A stretch of DNA of 64,000 nt from Bathynomus jamesi (taxonomy: Eukaryota > Arthropoda > Malacostraca > Isopoda > Cirolanidae): contig JAJOZX010005796.1 in the NCBI GenBank assembly GCA_023014485.1, forward strand, positions 1 through 64,000, written 5' to 3'. The notes below the pieces were generated by a model. The model saw only the letters and a program-made list of their open reading frames with translations. It made no database searches and was not told where the DNA came from. Below, one piece after another: positions 31,680 through 42,879 of this stretch (the stretch's first letter is position 1; each line of letters begins with the position of its first letter). A program made the translations under genes and the position numbers.

Positions 31680-33091
31680 ATGAAAGCGATTGATCTCGGG
31701 ATAATAATGACAGATGATGCGAAATTCGAAACACAAAATCAGATAGCGATAAATAAAGCAAAAAGAGTCGCCAGACAGGTTCTAAGAACGTTCAAGAGAA
31801 GGGACAGGACAGTAATGATTCCCCTGCTAAAAACACTGATTATACCAAAACTTGAATACTGCTCAGTTTTGACGTCCCCATTCCGATCAGGTAGATCATG
31901 CCTATCACACCTAATAGAGCACTACAACAATATCCTAGATGCATTGGAAGGCAATGACAACTACGATGTTATATACACAGATTTTGCTAAAGCTTTCGAT
32001 AAATGTGACCATGGTATAATAGGACATAAAATTAAAGACATGGGAATAACAGGCAAAGTGGGAAAATGGATCTACAACTTCCTTAGTGATTGTCTGCAGG
32101 TCGTCAAAATTCAAGGTATATCATCATCAGAATCGGAAGTACGCAGCTCAGTACCACAAGGGACAGTACTGGCCCCACTCCTGTTCATTATCATGCTAAC
32201 AGACATAGACAGCGGAGTAAACAGCAATAGTATAGTAACATCCTTTGCAGATGATACAAAGATCAGCAGAAAAATCAGCGATGTACATGATGTGGAGGCC
32301 TTGCAGAGGGACACGAACAAAATATACAAATGGTCAGAAGACAACAACATGTCATTCAACGCCGAGAAATTTCAACTCTTGAGATATGGTAGAAAAGAAG
32401 AACTTAAACAGACTGCATATTATGCTCCAGATAGACAGGAAATTCAGAGAAGCATGAAAGCGATTGATCTCGGGATAATAATGACAGATGATGCGAAATT
32501 CGAAACACAAACTCAGATAGCGATAAATAAAGCAAAAAGAGTCGCTGGACAGGTTCTAAGAACATTCAAGAGAAGGGACAGGACAGTAATGATTCCCCTG
32601 CTAAAAACACTGATTATACCAAAACTTGAATACTGCTCAGTTTTGACGTCCCCATATAAAAAGGAAGAAACTAATAAACTAGAAGAAACGCAAAGGCATT
32701 TTTCACAGCCAAGATTGATGGCTGCAAAGAACTCAACTACTGGGAAAGACTACGTAAACTAAATCTGTACTCACTGGAAAGAAGAAGAGAGAGGTACATC
32801 ATAATCTACATATGGAAAATGATTGAAAAACTGGTACCAAACCTAAAACTAAACCCAATTACCATTCAAACAACACTGGAAAATAGGAAAGGCAGAATGT
32901 GTAGTGTTCCCAAATTAAAAGCACGACAAGGGACCTCTTCAACCCTGAAGGAAAATAGCTTGGTTGTCAGGGGGCCAAGACTTTTCAACCAGCTTCCTAA
33001 GGACCTCAGAAACATAACGGGGGTCAAAGTTGAAGTCTTCAAGAAAAGACTGGATGCCTGGCTCAGTATGGTGGAGAGTGCAAGAAAGTAA
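31680..33091 (+). pseudogene. CR1-like reverse transcriptase, rearranged
   Basis: After the displaced block, the normal RT order begins at about 31885. It runs FRSGRSCLSHLIEHYNNILD, VIYTDFAKAFDKCDHG (motif A), SSVPQGTVLAPLLFIIMLTD (motif B) and TSFADDTKISRK (motif C with catalytic ADD), then WSEDNNMSFNAEKFQLLRYG. The second block reads MKAIDLGIIMTDDAKFETQT to LIIPKLEYCSVLTSP. A frameshift near 32690 is followed by NYWERLRKLNLYSLERRRER and finally GPRLFNQLPKDLRNITGVKV with FKKRLDAWLS, the conserved CR1 C-terminus. The endonuclease and start of the RT are absent. Confidence 0.85.
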
Positions 33092-33150
33092 CTCGCTCCT
33101 CCACCAGGCCAGACCTAGAGGCGGGGCCACCAGCTTGACCTCCGTGTGAA
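31680..33150 (+). mobile_element. CR1-like LINE fragment with a duplicated 204 bp block
   Basis: A reverse transcriptase core and C-terminal region of CR1-group type. A block at 31678-31881 is repeated almost identically at 32452-32655. The second copy is in its normal place downstream of the RT palm, and the first is displaced in front of it. The 3' end meets a mariner fragment at about 33110-33150. Confidence 0.85.
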
Positions 33151-33667
33151 GAGAGACCAGGGGGGTGAGACCAGGGGGGTGAGATCTGGGGATCTGGGAG
33201 GCCACTCCACAGGACCACGCTGACCAATCCAAGCATCCGGAAACTGCTGATCCAAATACCGACGCACGTGAAGACCATAACGAGGTGGAGCTCCATCTTG
33301 CTGGAAGTAAACTGGGAAGTTACCTTCCTCATTTAGCAGGGATGGGAAAATCTCTTCTTGCAACATGTTAAGATACCTTTCGGCATTAAGATTTCCACTG
33401 ACAAAAATTGGTCCAATAATTCTGTCACCCCATATCCCGGCCCACACCATCACTTTACCGGCACCTTGCATCTTCGTCGGACTCAGCCAGTTAGGGTTAG
33501 CATTACTCCAATAACGTATGTTTTGCCAATTAACCTCTCCATTGACGTAAAAATTTGCTTCATCAGTAAACAAGATCTTACGTCAAACGCATATTCTTAG
33601 GGTATCTGAAACATAAAAACAAACGTTTAATTTTTCCTATGTATGGAAACTTACGGCCCACCCTGTA
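33110..33667 (-). mobile_element. Mariner-like element, one end missing
   Basis: The right end read inward is CAGGGTGGGCCGTAAGTTTC, close to the terminus of the element at 27192 and next to TA. The left terminus is absent. A truncated transposase fills the rest. Confidence 0.8.
33115..33573 (-). pseudogene. Mariner-like transposase catalytic part
   Basis: [20 protein letters not shown] carries the first catalytic Asp. It is followed by [37 protein letters not shown], then [20 protein letters not shown] with the second Asp and [11 protein letters not shown] for the third block. It is the best-preserved catalytic domain of the family seen decayed at 3840-5045 (shared V-N-W-Q-N-x-R-Y-W). The N-terminal DNA-binding half is deleted: the inverted repeat joins the catalytic region after about 90 bp. 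The C-terminus runs into the LINE junction. Confidence 0.85.
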
Positions 33668-34376
33668 TATCTTATATCTCTCATATATTCTTATATTTCT
33701 TTATATATCATTTAGGCATCATTTTGTTTTCCAATTTATATTTTTTGTATTTTTTTATTCTTTTGTGACCTATGTATGATTCAGACAATAACTATAAAAA
33801 CCTTTGGTAATTTTTCCCTTATAAATTTGTATGCTTTTCTTACAATTTATTTTTTAGGTTTATTTCTTTATCTTTTGTGACATATATATCATTTTGGCAT
33901 CTTCTATTAAAATGATTGTAAACTATCCAACTGAGCTTGAATTTGTATGCTCCACTTACAATTCTTATGTTTTTATCTGTGTGTTTATTTCTTTATGTTT
34001 ATTTCATTTGTGACCTATATATCACTTAGGCATCATTTTGTAATTTTTTTTATCTATTTTTGTTTCCAATTTATATTTATTTTCATTTCTTTATTTTGTG
34101 ACCTATGTATCATTCAGACAATATAAAAATTGGTTGTAAACAAGCCATTTGAGCTTATGTTGAATTTCAGGCAAAGTGCTAAAATTGTTAGTTTTCCATA
34201 CAAATGTGTTTGCTCCTCCCACAATTTTTATTTCTATACTTACTATATATATATATATATATGTAACCTATATATAGACTTGAACCCCTTTTCACTCCAG
34301 TTCCTGAGGATATCATTAAACAAAAGCGCTTGAGCACCACTCTGTTTCTTTTCCCTTCGTGGTTTTATTCATCATA
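33668..34376 (+). repeat. Degenerate Penelope-type 3' tail repeats
   Basis: Several imperfect units share TATATCATTTAGGCATCATT, TTTTGTGACCTATGTAT and CTTATAAATTTGTATGCTT. The last unit (34130-34376) ends with the GAGCACCACTCTGT segment that appears inverted at 26700-26730. They may be tandem remnants of Penelope tails, though I see no coding part. Confidence 0.5.
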
Positions 34377-34436
34377 TATATATACACACACACACACACA
34401 CCCATTTTAACTGCAAACAACACACAGTATAATTAA
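34377..34436. repeat. TA/CA microsatellite and spacer
   Basis: A TA run followed by about ten CA units. Confidence 0.8.
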
Positions 34437-34557
34437 TGTAAAGACGACCGGCAATCGGATGATCCCGGGTTCGATTCCCAGGTGGTACCTCATTTTTCAT
34501 TCTCCCTCCTCATCTTGTGCGGAACGCTCTTCTACACAAGCGTCGTTCTTTACATTA
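34437..34557 (+). mobile_element. tRNA-derived SINE, 5'-truncated
   Basis: CCCGGGTTCGATTCCC contains a clear RNA polymerase III box B of tRNA type, followed by a pyrimidine-rich link and the 3' part TCATCTTGTGCGGAACGCTC to TTTACATTA. The same 3' part occurs at 31415-31475. No box A or cloverleaf 5' half is present, so this is not a tRNA gene. Confidence 0.6.
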
Positions 34558-35229
34558 CAGGCATACCTCGCTTTACGACGCCTCGTTTTACGAATCCCCA
34601 GGTTTACGAATTTTATTTTACACTAAATAAAAAATTAAATAAACAAATTTAAAGGTAATTAAAAGGTAAAAATAATTATCTCACGCAAGCATATACAATG
34701 CGTAATGTGGTAATCGCTTCAGAAGCATTGTGCATGCGTTTGTTCGCTCTGGCGCGTTCACACACCTTGGTGTCTGGGAATGCATCAGTTTATATGTCTG
34801 CTTTGACATCTACAAGCGTGTCTGCTTTGACATCTACAAGCGTGTCTGCTTTGACATCTACAAGCGTGTCTACAAGGACATCTACAAGCGTGTCTACAAG
34901 GACATCTACAAGCGTGTCTACAAGGACATCTACAAGCGTGTCTACGAGTGCATCAAATGAAAACTAAATATTACTGCACTTTAATATTTCTTTGCTTTCT
35001 TTTTTATTTTAAAGGATTATTTTTTATTTAAAATGATGCATTCTATGAACAAACCATTGTTTTATTACCTTCTCTTGCGATTTTTATATAATTTTGTATG
35101 TAAAATTTTGTTCTGAAAACGTAACCCTTGATTATAACATTAAGTCCATGAGAAATAATGCTCTGCTTTATGAGGTTTCACTTTACAGACGCTCTCTAGG
35201 AACAAATTAATTCGTAAACTGAGGCATGC

Positions 35230-35232
<3 letters not shown>
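34558..35232. mobile_element. Tigger/pogo-like MITE
   Basis: The left end CAGGCATACCTCGCTTTACG and the right end read inward CAGGCATGCCTCAGTTTACG match the Tigger/pogo type of terminus. TA precedes the left end. The 675 bp carry no transposase but contain a minisatellite. Confidence 0.85.
34792..34953 (+). repeat. 24 bp minisatellite
   Basis: About seven copies of a 24 bp unit with the constant part GACATCTACAAGCGTGTCT. The first three copies have TCTGCTTT and the later ones TCTACAAG as the variable part. The unit length is a multiple of three, so it stays open in several frames without being a gene. Confidence 0.9.
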
Positions 35233-35264
<32 letters not shown>

Positions 35265-35298
35265 CACATATATATATATATACACACACACACACCGT
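35233..35298. repeat. TG/TA/CA microsatellite
   Basis: (TG)n, (TA)n and (CA)n blocks abut the MITE right end. Confidence 0.9.
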
Positions 35299-35849
35299 AT
35301 ATTGGGCATATAAGTCTACAGTCCAGAGATTAATCAATCCCGTAACTTTCAATTTCAGATTTAGATTTTAGCCTATTCTGGGTATTTAAGTCAACCACCA
35401 ACTTGCCAACATGAAGTAAAACTTTGTAAAAACCTTGTAAAAATTAGTTATCAAATCCTTCATAATCATCATCATAATCATCATCTGACATCATAAGTTC
35501 ATCATATACATCATGAGATACATTTGCAAGTGCTTCGTCATATGGATCCAATTCAGATGTTGACCAAAAGCGAGCTAATGCAGGACTGAAGACCTATGAC
35601 AGGTAGACCTGTTTTTAAAGTCAACTCCCTACTTTAGGGGCATAATTTTAAGCTTAAAATACCAACTCATATGCCCCAATATACGGTATGTATATATACA
35701 GGATGTAACAAAAAATCTGTTCTCATAGGGAAATAAGATATGAGAATTGAATGAGAAAATAGTTTTCATACATTATAAGCAATAAAATCGACTTAAGAAT
35801 TAATTTAGTACATGCTAATACATACAAACTCATCATGACTAATTCTGTT
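35299..35849. other. Intron sequence, no gene recognised
   Basis: A solo ACAGGATGTAACAAAAAATC at about 35699 looks like one end of a mariner element without a partner. Short ATCATC runs occur at 35463-35490. Confidence 0.45.
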
Positions 35850-36644
35850 ATATCTTATTAGAGAGAGTTACAAGGACAAGAAGTACCTCAAAAGGCCTTG
35901 CGGCCCATACCAAGGAGGTACCAATGGCAATGGGTGCCAGGGAAAAATTCCTACACATTTGTCACAGCTAGCTTCTCAGACAGACATCCCAAAAAACAGT
36001 AACACACATCCTCAAATAGTGTGCAAGATTTGGTCTAATGTTTTCTTGAACAGATCCACAGAGGAACTGTTCACAACTTCTGAAGGTAGCCTGTTCTACA
36101 TGTCACAGGTCTTATAGGTAAAGTAATTCCCACACACACTAGTGCTAAACCATTTCAATTCCAACTTCCAACCATTGTTGCGAGTTGAATTATCATTTAA
36201 ACTAAACATGCTTCTAAACAGACATTGTCAAACCCGTGTAAGAGCTTGAAAACCTCAATGAGTTGACCATGCAGCATCCGAGTTTTCAGCGAAAACAAAT
36301 TCAGGGTGCGACTTCGTAAGTGTCAATTGTAGCCCATATGCCTAACGGAATGAATTAAAACTTTGTGGCCCTCACCTGGACTTGCTCCAGCCTGTCAATA
36401 TCTTTCCTGAGAGTGGGTGACCAGAACTACACAGCATACTAGAGGTGCGGCTGAACTAGGGAATTGTACAGAGAGAGCACAATCTCCTTGTTCTGAAACT
36501 GTCTCCTGATATAACCCAACAACTTCTGGGCTTTCTTTTCCACCTCTATGCACTGTTTCTTAAACTAAAGGTCGCTGCTAATTAGCACACCCAAGTCCTT
36601 TTCCAAATCAGTCGCCTCGATATTACTCCCCAACATCAAGTAGT

Positions 36645-38801
36645 CTAACTTGGGATTGGCGTAGCCAATGTGCAATTGTGCATCACCTTGCATTTACCCA
36701 GGTTAAATGGCATTTGCCATTTTTCGGACCACTCTCCTATCCAACCTAGGTCCCCATGCAGTTGCTCTATTGCCTCGGGCATCCAAACATTGGCCCCAAA
36801 CTTTGTGTCATCAGCAAATTTGGTGATCCGACTGACAATGCCACCATTGATATCATTTATGTAAATGATAAACAACAGTGGCCCCAGAACGGAACCCTGA
36901 GGAACACCGCTAGTGACTGAGGCCCAACCCAAACTAGCCCCTTTAATTACAACCCTCTGCCGCCTGTTCTTCAGCCAGTTTTCAATCCACCTACCTACTT
37001 CCCGACCAATACCCATCGCGTGCACTTTGGCCATTAGCCTGCAGTGAGGTACCTTATCAAAGGCTTTCTCAGTCGAGATAAAGTACAGTATATCAATTGC
37101 CCTACTCTTATCATACTCACTCAACATGATGTGGAAAAACTTGAGCAAGTTGGTGAGACACAACCTATGCTGTCTAAACCCATGTTGGGAGTCCCCAAGC
37201 AGCTTGTAGGAATCCAAATGGTCAACGATCCCATCTGCTATTATCCCCTCCAATAATTTACCTACAACTGAAGTGAGACTAATGGGATGATAGTTCCCTG
37301 AACTTTTGTGATCCCCTTTCTTAAAGATAGGGGTCACGTTGGCTTCCCTCCAGTCACCAGGCACCTGGCTCATCTCCAACGATTTGTTGAAGACTGTAGC
37401 CAGGTGGGGAGCCACCTGGTTGCGCACCTCCCGCAACACTCTGAAGAGAAACTGGTCTGGCCCAGGAGCCTTAAATGTGCTCAGTTTGTCTATTCTATCG
37501 GCAATGACTGTCGCGGTACATCAAACACTATCCAGGCCAGCACCTTCATGCCTGATGCCTGGCTCAGGGATGACACGGGTGTCCTCCCTGGTGAACACTC
37601 CTGCAAAGTACTCATTAATCACATTAGCGATGTCCGCATCAGAGGTCTGCAGAATGCTGCTTCGGTCCTTTAACGGACCTATCATGCTTCTAATGTGCTT
37701 TCTACTATTAACATAACTGAAGAACTCCTTATGGTTCCCCTTGCAGAGGCTTGTCACCTGTAGTTCTTCATTACATTTCACTAGCCTAACCTTCACCTTT
37801 ACCTCCCTACACAGGCGGACATACACTTCAGTGTTCTCATGGGAATGATTGGCCTTCACCCTCCTATACACTACTTTCTTATTTCAGATAGCCAAAGCGA
37901 TGTCATGATTGAACCACTTAGGCTGCGTTGAAGCAGGGGTGACCGGTTTTGAGGGTATGGCAGCAGACTGCACCATAAATTCATCCCGGAATGCACTCCA
38001 CACTCCCTCAACATTGCCGCTGACCTCTAACCCCATCTCACCTACGCTATCCCAGAGGCTAACAAAGTCCACCCACCGTAGATCGAGCTTACTGCCTCTC
38101 GAGTTACTATGCTTCACCCGAGGAACGCGCACACAGAAACTAATCAGACTGTGATCACTCCCACCCAACAATTCATCAACAGTGAGGCCAGTGACGAGAT
38201 TGTCATTGGTCATGAATACTAAGTTTAGAATGCTTTCGCTTCATGTAGGCTCATTGACCCACTGAGTGAGGAAGTTCTCATCAGCAAAGTCAACTAGCCT
38301 CCTCACTTCAGTATCAGCAGTCCTGTCTTCCCACTTTATGGCGCAACAGTTGAAGTCTCCTAAAACTACACACACCCTATCCCCTAGCAGGCTACAGAGT
38401 TCAGTGTACAGGGCTGTATCCTCCTTGAGGAGGAGATGCGGAGGTCTGTACACCAAGATTAACCTATAGTTCATCCCTCCCACGTTCAGATTGATGCCAA
38501 GCAGCTCCCATTCCAACTGGAACTGGCAGACAACCAGACTCAACGTGTCCCTGACGTATATTAGTACCCCTACCTCCTCCCCATGGGTGCGGTCTTTATG
38601 AAACATTCTATACCTGGGAATTTTGAACTCCCCAATGTAGTCCCTATGATCAGTATGAATCCAGGACTCGGAGATAGCAATGATATCCTGGTATTCTGAT
38701 GCTAAGAGCGCCTGTAGCTTGCAAAACTTATTCCTAATTGACCTAGCATTAAAAAGCATTGCACGGAAGGAGCCTTCCTTATTCTGACTGCCCCCTAGCA
38801 C
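36645..38801 (-). pseudogene. CR1 ORF2 (endonuclease plus RT), three in-frame TGA codons
   Basis: One reading frame runs from 38801 to 36645, broken only by TGA at 38241-38243, 37884-37886 and 37521-37523. The endonuclease shows LFNARSIRNK, ISESWIHTD (Glu), VLGDFNCCAIKW and GGSDHSLISF. The RT shows WREANVTPIFKKGDHKSSGN, AFDKVPH after a damaged motif A, VTSGVPQGSVLGPLLFIIYI and KFADDTKFGA (catalytic ADD). Downstream of 36670 a small insertion shifts the frame, and GSNIEATDLEKDLGVLISSD, LYNSLVQPHL and FWSPTLRKDIDRLEQVQ are in another frame. Each TGA could come from CGA arginine by CpG decay. Confidence 0.88.
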
Positions 38802-39115
38802 AACCCATTTCCTGAACAGCCAGGGCTGTCGGGAGTTGAAGAGCCCCTCACCAACGAGGGGGCAACTTCCACAGGAGCCTGAGCCCCCTCCAACGGGGAA
38901 GGACGGTCACCCACCTGTACCTGGATACACCCTTCAGTTGAAGGTACATCCACCACCAGCTCATCATCATCTCTCCCTGGTGGGGGCCTGTCATCTCTCC
39001 CTAGGCTCGACCTCACCATTCTGTATAGGTGCCAGTTGAACAGTGCGCCTAGCACACCTTTACCTTTGTCATTGAGGTGGACACCATCGCTCTGGTAAAG
39101 GTCCCACCTACCCAA
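38795..39115 (-). pseudogene. CR1 ORF1 remnant with SGNH-esterase-like end
   Basis: GRWDLYQSDGVHLNDKGKGV is followed by LGALFNWHLYRMVRSS. The D-G-V-H-L-N unit is the C-terminal DxxH block of an SGNH/GDSL-type hydrolase, a domain known in ORF1 of some CR1 elements. The rest is a proline/aspartate-rich tail (DDRPPPGRDDDELVVDVPS) and a C-terminal SPGCSGNGLC. The catalytic serine block is lost with the truncated 5' end. Confidence 0.65.
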
Positions 39116-39120
39116 AAATG

Positions 39121-39167
39121 TGAGAAAAAGAGAGAAAAAGAGAGAGAGAAAAGAGAGGAAGGAGGGT
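39121..39167. repeat. GA-rich tract left of the long-TIR transposon
   Basis: GAGA/GAAAAAGAG units. A far longer tract of the same kind flanks the other side of the transposon at 44029. Confidence 0.85.
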
Positions 39168-40091
39168 AATTCCAGGACAAATAGACAAATGAAAGTGCCG
39201 AATGTACACACCCACCATCTCCAAAATTCATGAAACTTGGTGTGAAGGTTGGTTTTGGTCCAAATTACAAAAATCTGAATTTTTTTGAAAATTGGTCAAG
39301 TTGGTCAAATTTTATGGCTAGACCAAATTTTGGTCAAATGAAAAAACCAACAATTTTCAAACGTAAATATCTCAGCTGCTAATTGTGGTAGCGTAATGTC
39401 TTAAATGATAAAATGTAAAATTAACTGTAGTTTCTAAATATGTATTATTTGTTTAGGGTAACAAAAATAAAATTATGATTTTTTGGAAAAAAGTCAATTT
39501 TTTTTTTTTTTTTGCGATTTGGCAGCGAAGATATCATTTTTCGAAAAAAAGACCAAGAATAAAAAATGTTTATTTGATGTATGTACACCATAATAAGTAA
39601 TAAAAAGTCAGCTTATAGTTTATTATAAGGCTCAAAACTGAGTTTGAAATTAAGTAATAATTTTTTTTTTCAGACAACGAAGATTTATTACAGACTTGTT
39701 AGTCCAAAAAAGACAATTTTCAAATCATATAAAAAATACATGTAGATAAACCAAAGGAGAAAAAATCTTTTAAAATATATGTACAATGTACATACATAAC
39801 CTCTCTTATATTTAGGGACAGAATATATTGACAATAATAATGTTTAATTTATAAAGCGCTTATCAGAGTATAAAATACTCTTCCTAATACTACACATACA
39901 CAAGTCTTTGAGAATGAATTAAGAGACGGTATTCTCATCCAGTGAATCCAAATTTTAGACACTAATAATATAATAATAAGAAAAAAGAATTTGAAAAGAT
40001 TTTTATAACTATTAAGTAGATACACAAATCTTAGATAAAAATTTTAGAAATATTATATAGACAATCTTAAATAGTATACATTCGATAGAAT

Positions 40092-40675
40092 TTATTTTAT
40101 CTTCTTTGAAAAGTTATTTAATTCTTGAAGCGGAAAAATGTATTGTATTCTTGTTCCTCCTCGTAAACTTGCTTCAGTACTCCCAAATATATTTTCTGTC
40201 GGAACGTGACAAACATCATCTTGCGCAGGAAAAATGTATGAGGGACATACGCCCGAAGGATGGAGAAATTTTATCAGAAAATCATCATATTCACAGTCAA
40301 AGGACTGGACTAATCCGAGCCATAGTTTATTTTCATACATACAACCCACAAAAGAGCCTGTTTCAATTTCGCGTTGAGAGACAGTATTATGTTCTTGATC
40401 CGAAGCAGAAACTCTAATGAGCTCTCTTATTTCGACTGACTGTGCACTCTGAGAGAGTGGATAAACCTTCAACGAATTCTTGGAAATTGGGACGAAGCGA
40501 TGTAATTGTTGAGTACCTTTGATAGAAGTAATAGGTTCACTCAGACGTTTTTGCAAAGAAAGCTCTATGTCTACAACTTCTGCCTCAGAGACGTAAAAAA
40601 AGTCAATAGCGGTTAGGAATTCTTGAGAGCAGAAATTGTAGAAGTCCTCAGCTGTTAAGATTTGATGGTCGAGAG
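40092..40675 (-). pseudogene. Unassigned transposase-like protein, C-terminal part
   Basis: Minus-strand frame from the MITE border (40675) to the TAA at about 40092. It reads LTAEDFYNFCSQEFLTAIDF, then the region to ISKNSLKVYPLSQSAQSVE, a VGCMYENKLWLGLVQSFDCE segment that looks like a small beta-rich module (W-L-G-L-V with an aspartate-rich continuation), and IFPAQDDVCHVPTENIFGS. The frame is continuous with the part at 41397-41590 if the MITE and one copy of its 8 bp target duplication are ignored. I do not recognise a named domain. Confidence 0.65.
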
Positions 40676-41388
40676 TAGAGTTGCACCGATGTATCGGTAT
40701 CGGCCGTATCGGCCACTTTTCACAAAGTATCGGTATTGGCCGATACTGTTCTGAAAACCGATACCGATACTTTGAATTAGTTTTTTGAAGAAATTATCTT
40801 ATTTTATATATTATTAAAATTTTATTATTATACAGTAATATCTTATTTAGTTGTTTAATAATATTTTATCAAAATTAGCAATGTTTACATTTACTAACAA
40901 AACAAAAAATCATAAAATGTAACTATAGCCCCTATACAAGATTACAAATATTCAATACAGTATCAATAAATATACAATTTCAAATTACAGTAATAGTTTT
41001 CAGTAAAAATGAAAGTTTTGTAAAGTTGTTCATAGATGGCACCACGCGGCATGCATAATCATAATAAACCATTCAGTTGCTTGAATGCTTGAATCTCGTG
41101 TGTAAAGTTATTGATAATACACTACCATTATATGCATTCGTTTAGAACTTTATATAATAAGATATATATATATATTTTCTTTTTCTTAATTTAATTTAAA
41201 CAATTAAATTACAGGCTCTAGCTATATAATATATTATATTATTATGAAATTAAATGGAACTAAAGTTGGGATTGGGAAAGGCATTTTAAGTTAATTGAGA
41301 TATTATATCATTTACTTGAACTTTTATTAATAATCAATTTTAAAACAATTAATTAAAAAGTATCCTTATCGGAATCGGTGCAACTCTA
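40676..41388. mobile_element. hAT MITE with perfect 8 bp target duplication
   Basis: Ends TAGAGTTGCACCGATG and its near complement CATCGG/AATCGGTGCAACTCTA. The direct repeat GTCGAGAG at 40668-40675 and 41389-41396 is exact. Repeated TATCGGTATCGGCC units follow the left end. 713 bp, non-coding. It splits the transposase-like gene of the surrounding element. Confidence 0.95.
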
Positions 41389-41396
41389 GTCGAGAG

Positions 41397-42702
41397 GCCG
41401 TCGTAAGCTTTCTCTGGTGACTGCTCTTTTTACCGTTCCGCCAATACCGTCGCAGGCATTCTTCCCGTGGGATGTCGCGAAAAAATTCCGCTCAGCATGA
41501 ATTTTGAAGTCTTCGAAATGATGGCATAAATTTAGAAAATTTGTTTTATTCTTATACTGAGCCGCGCATCCATCTGTGAAATAATAAATTTTAGTTAGGT
41601 TTTAATTTTGTTGTTGGATGCACAGGATTAATTTTTTGAGAAAACTATGAACCAGAATTGTATCATGCCTGCGACGGTTTGAAACGAAGCAGTAACTTTT
41701 GCAAATTAGTTTTCCTGCATTGTTTTTGGAATAATAAACGAATGGGTGCACTGTACATTGCGAGTTCTCCCAATGAAACCCCTGAGCACAATCTTGTACG
41801 ATGAATGAGAAGTTTTCCGCGAAATCACCCACCAAAACACCTTCATTTTTGGGCAGAGGTTCTTTTAGATTTTTGAAGTAACTCGACTGACATTTATTCG
41901 TGAAGTGGTGTCTCGTCAGTTGTGCAATTTTTTTGGTGAGCGATTCCATGTATTCCTATGGAGTTTCGGCGATATCTTTTAACATAGTGATCGACGGACA
42001 CCCATTGTTTATATTTTCTCTCTTCCATCACCATGAAGTCCAAACTTTCCAAATAATTTTTGATTCCGACCTCTCGCGGGCATCTTTTGCATCGGTGCAT
42101 CATACAATCTTCATTGTCCATGCCGCAGACGGATAAAGACATTAATTTTTGTAGTCTAAATCTTTAATGCCTAATGCTGATATTTGTAGTTTCGGATTTT
42201 GGTGATGCATACATACACAGACACTGAGTTCCGCTTTGTCCCACAAGCACGCACCATGACAGTCGAAGATGAGCAAAGGTACTAAAGCCTATTTTGGGAT
42301 TTTCATCATTTTTGGCATATTCAGCATATAACTCTTTCAAGTTACACAATACCAGTCTTTTTTGTTTTTTTATTTTTTCACCCTCTTCATTTATTGCAAA
42401 CTTATAATCTTTGATTCCCGGGCACATCCTACTATATTCGTCATTTTCATAAAACTCCCGAATGATTTTTTTCATTTCAGCTGTGACAGCCTTCCCTTTT
42501 GTCATGTTTGGAATGTTAGGAAGAATCCCAAACTGTTTTTGAAGATTGCGGCTCTTACGCACCATATACTTTGTTGCTCCAAAGAAGTCAGCAATTTTTT
42601 CAATGGGATAGGGATACAATGATAGTATTTGTAACCTAAGATTGCGATCGTTACTTGCTTGAAATTTCTCCTTTAATTCTTCCATAACCTTTTGATACCT
42701 GA
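41397..42702 (-). pseudogene. Unassigned transposase-like protein, central part, frameshifted
   Basis: After an acceptor (ACTTTATTTCAG before 42702) the frame reads VMEELKEKFQASNDRNLRLQ and ADFFGATKYMVRKSRNLQ, a helix-turn-helix-like DNA-binding segment. KGKAVTAEMKKIIREFYEND and GFSTFAHLRLSWCV follow. Frameshifts near 42220 and 42140 surround CMHHQNPKL. Next come MDNEDCMMHRCKRCP (cysteine-rich), then, after a shift near 41950, VLVGDFAENFSFIVQDCAQG with a candidate catalytic Asp, and YYFTDGCAAQYKNKTNFLNL with a second. The block ends FFATSHGKNACDGIGGTVKR. The D..D arrangement suggests an RNase H-fold transposase. Related uncharacterised proteins are common in cnidarians and arthropods, to my knowledge without an assigned activity. 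Confidence 0.75.
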
Positions 42703-42879
42703 AATAAAGTGTATTTGACTAAGTTTAATTAGTATATTTTTAATTAAACTTTTCATGAAATATATGTATATGTATTATATTGTCCGATTATAAAAATGTA
42801 AACAGATAAAACTTAATTTAGTATATACTTCGATGACTATTAAATTTAATTTAAAATGTCAAATTTCAATAACTATGTC

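Larger units (their letters stand above)
35850..39120 (-). mobile_element. CR1-like LINE, nearly full length
   Basis: In minus-strand order: the end of ORF1 (39115-38800), the ORF2 endonuclease (38801-37900), a linker (37871-37521), the reverse transcriptase (37500-36645) and a frameshifted C-terminal region with 3' tail (36640-35850, ending near AAAAGGCCTTGCGGCC and CTCTCTAATAAG read on the minus strand). It is the most complete LINE of the window. A GA-rich tract (39121-39167) replaces its 5' end. Confidence 0.88.

Noticed and set aside
34437..34500. tRNA gene
   Set aside because: Box B is present but there is no 5' half that could form acceptor, D and anticodon stems.
34698..34967. Serine/threonine-rich repeat protein
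   Set aside because: It is the 24 bp minisatellite read in frame inside a MITE.
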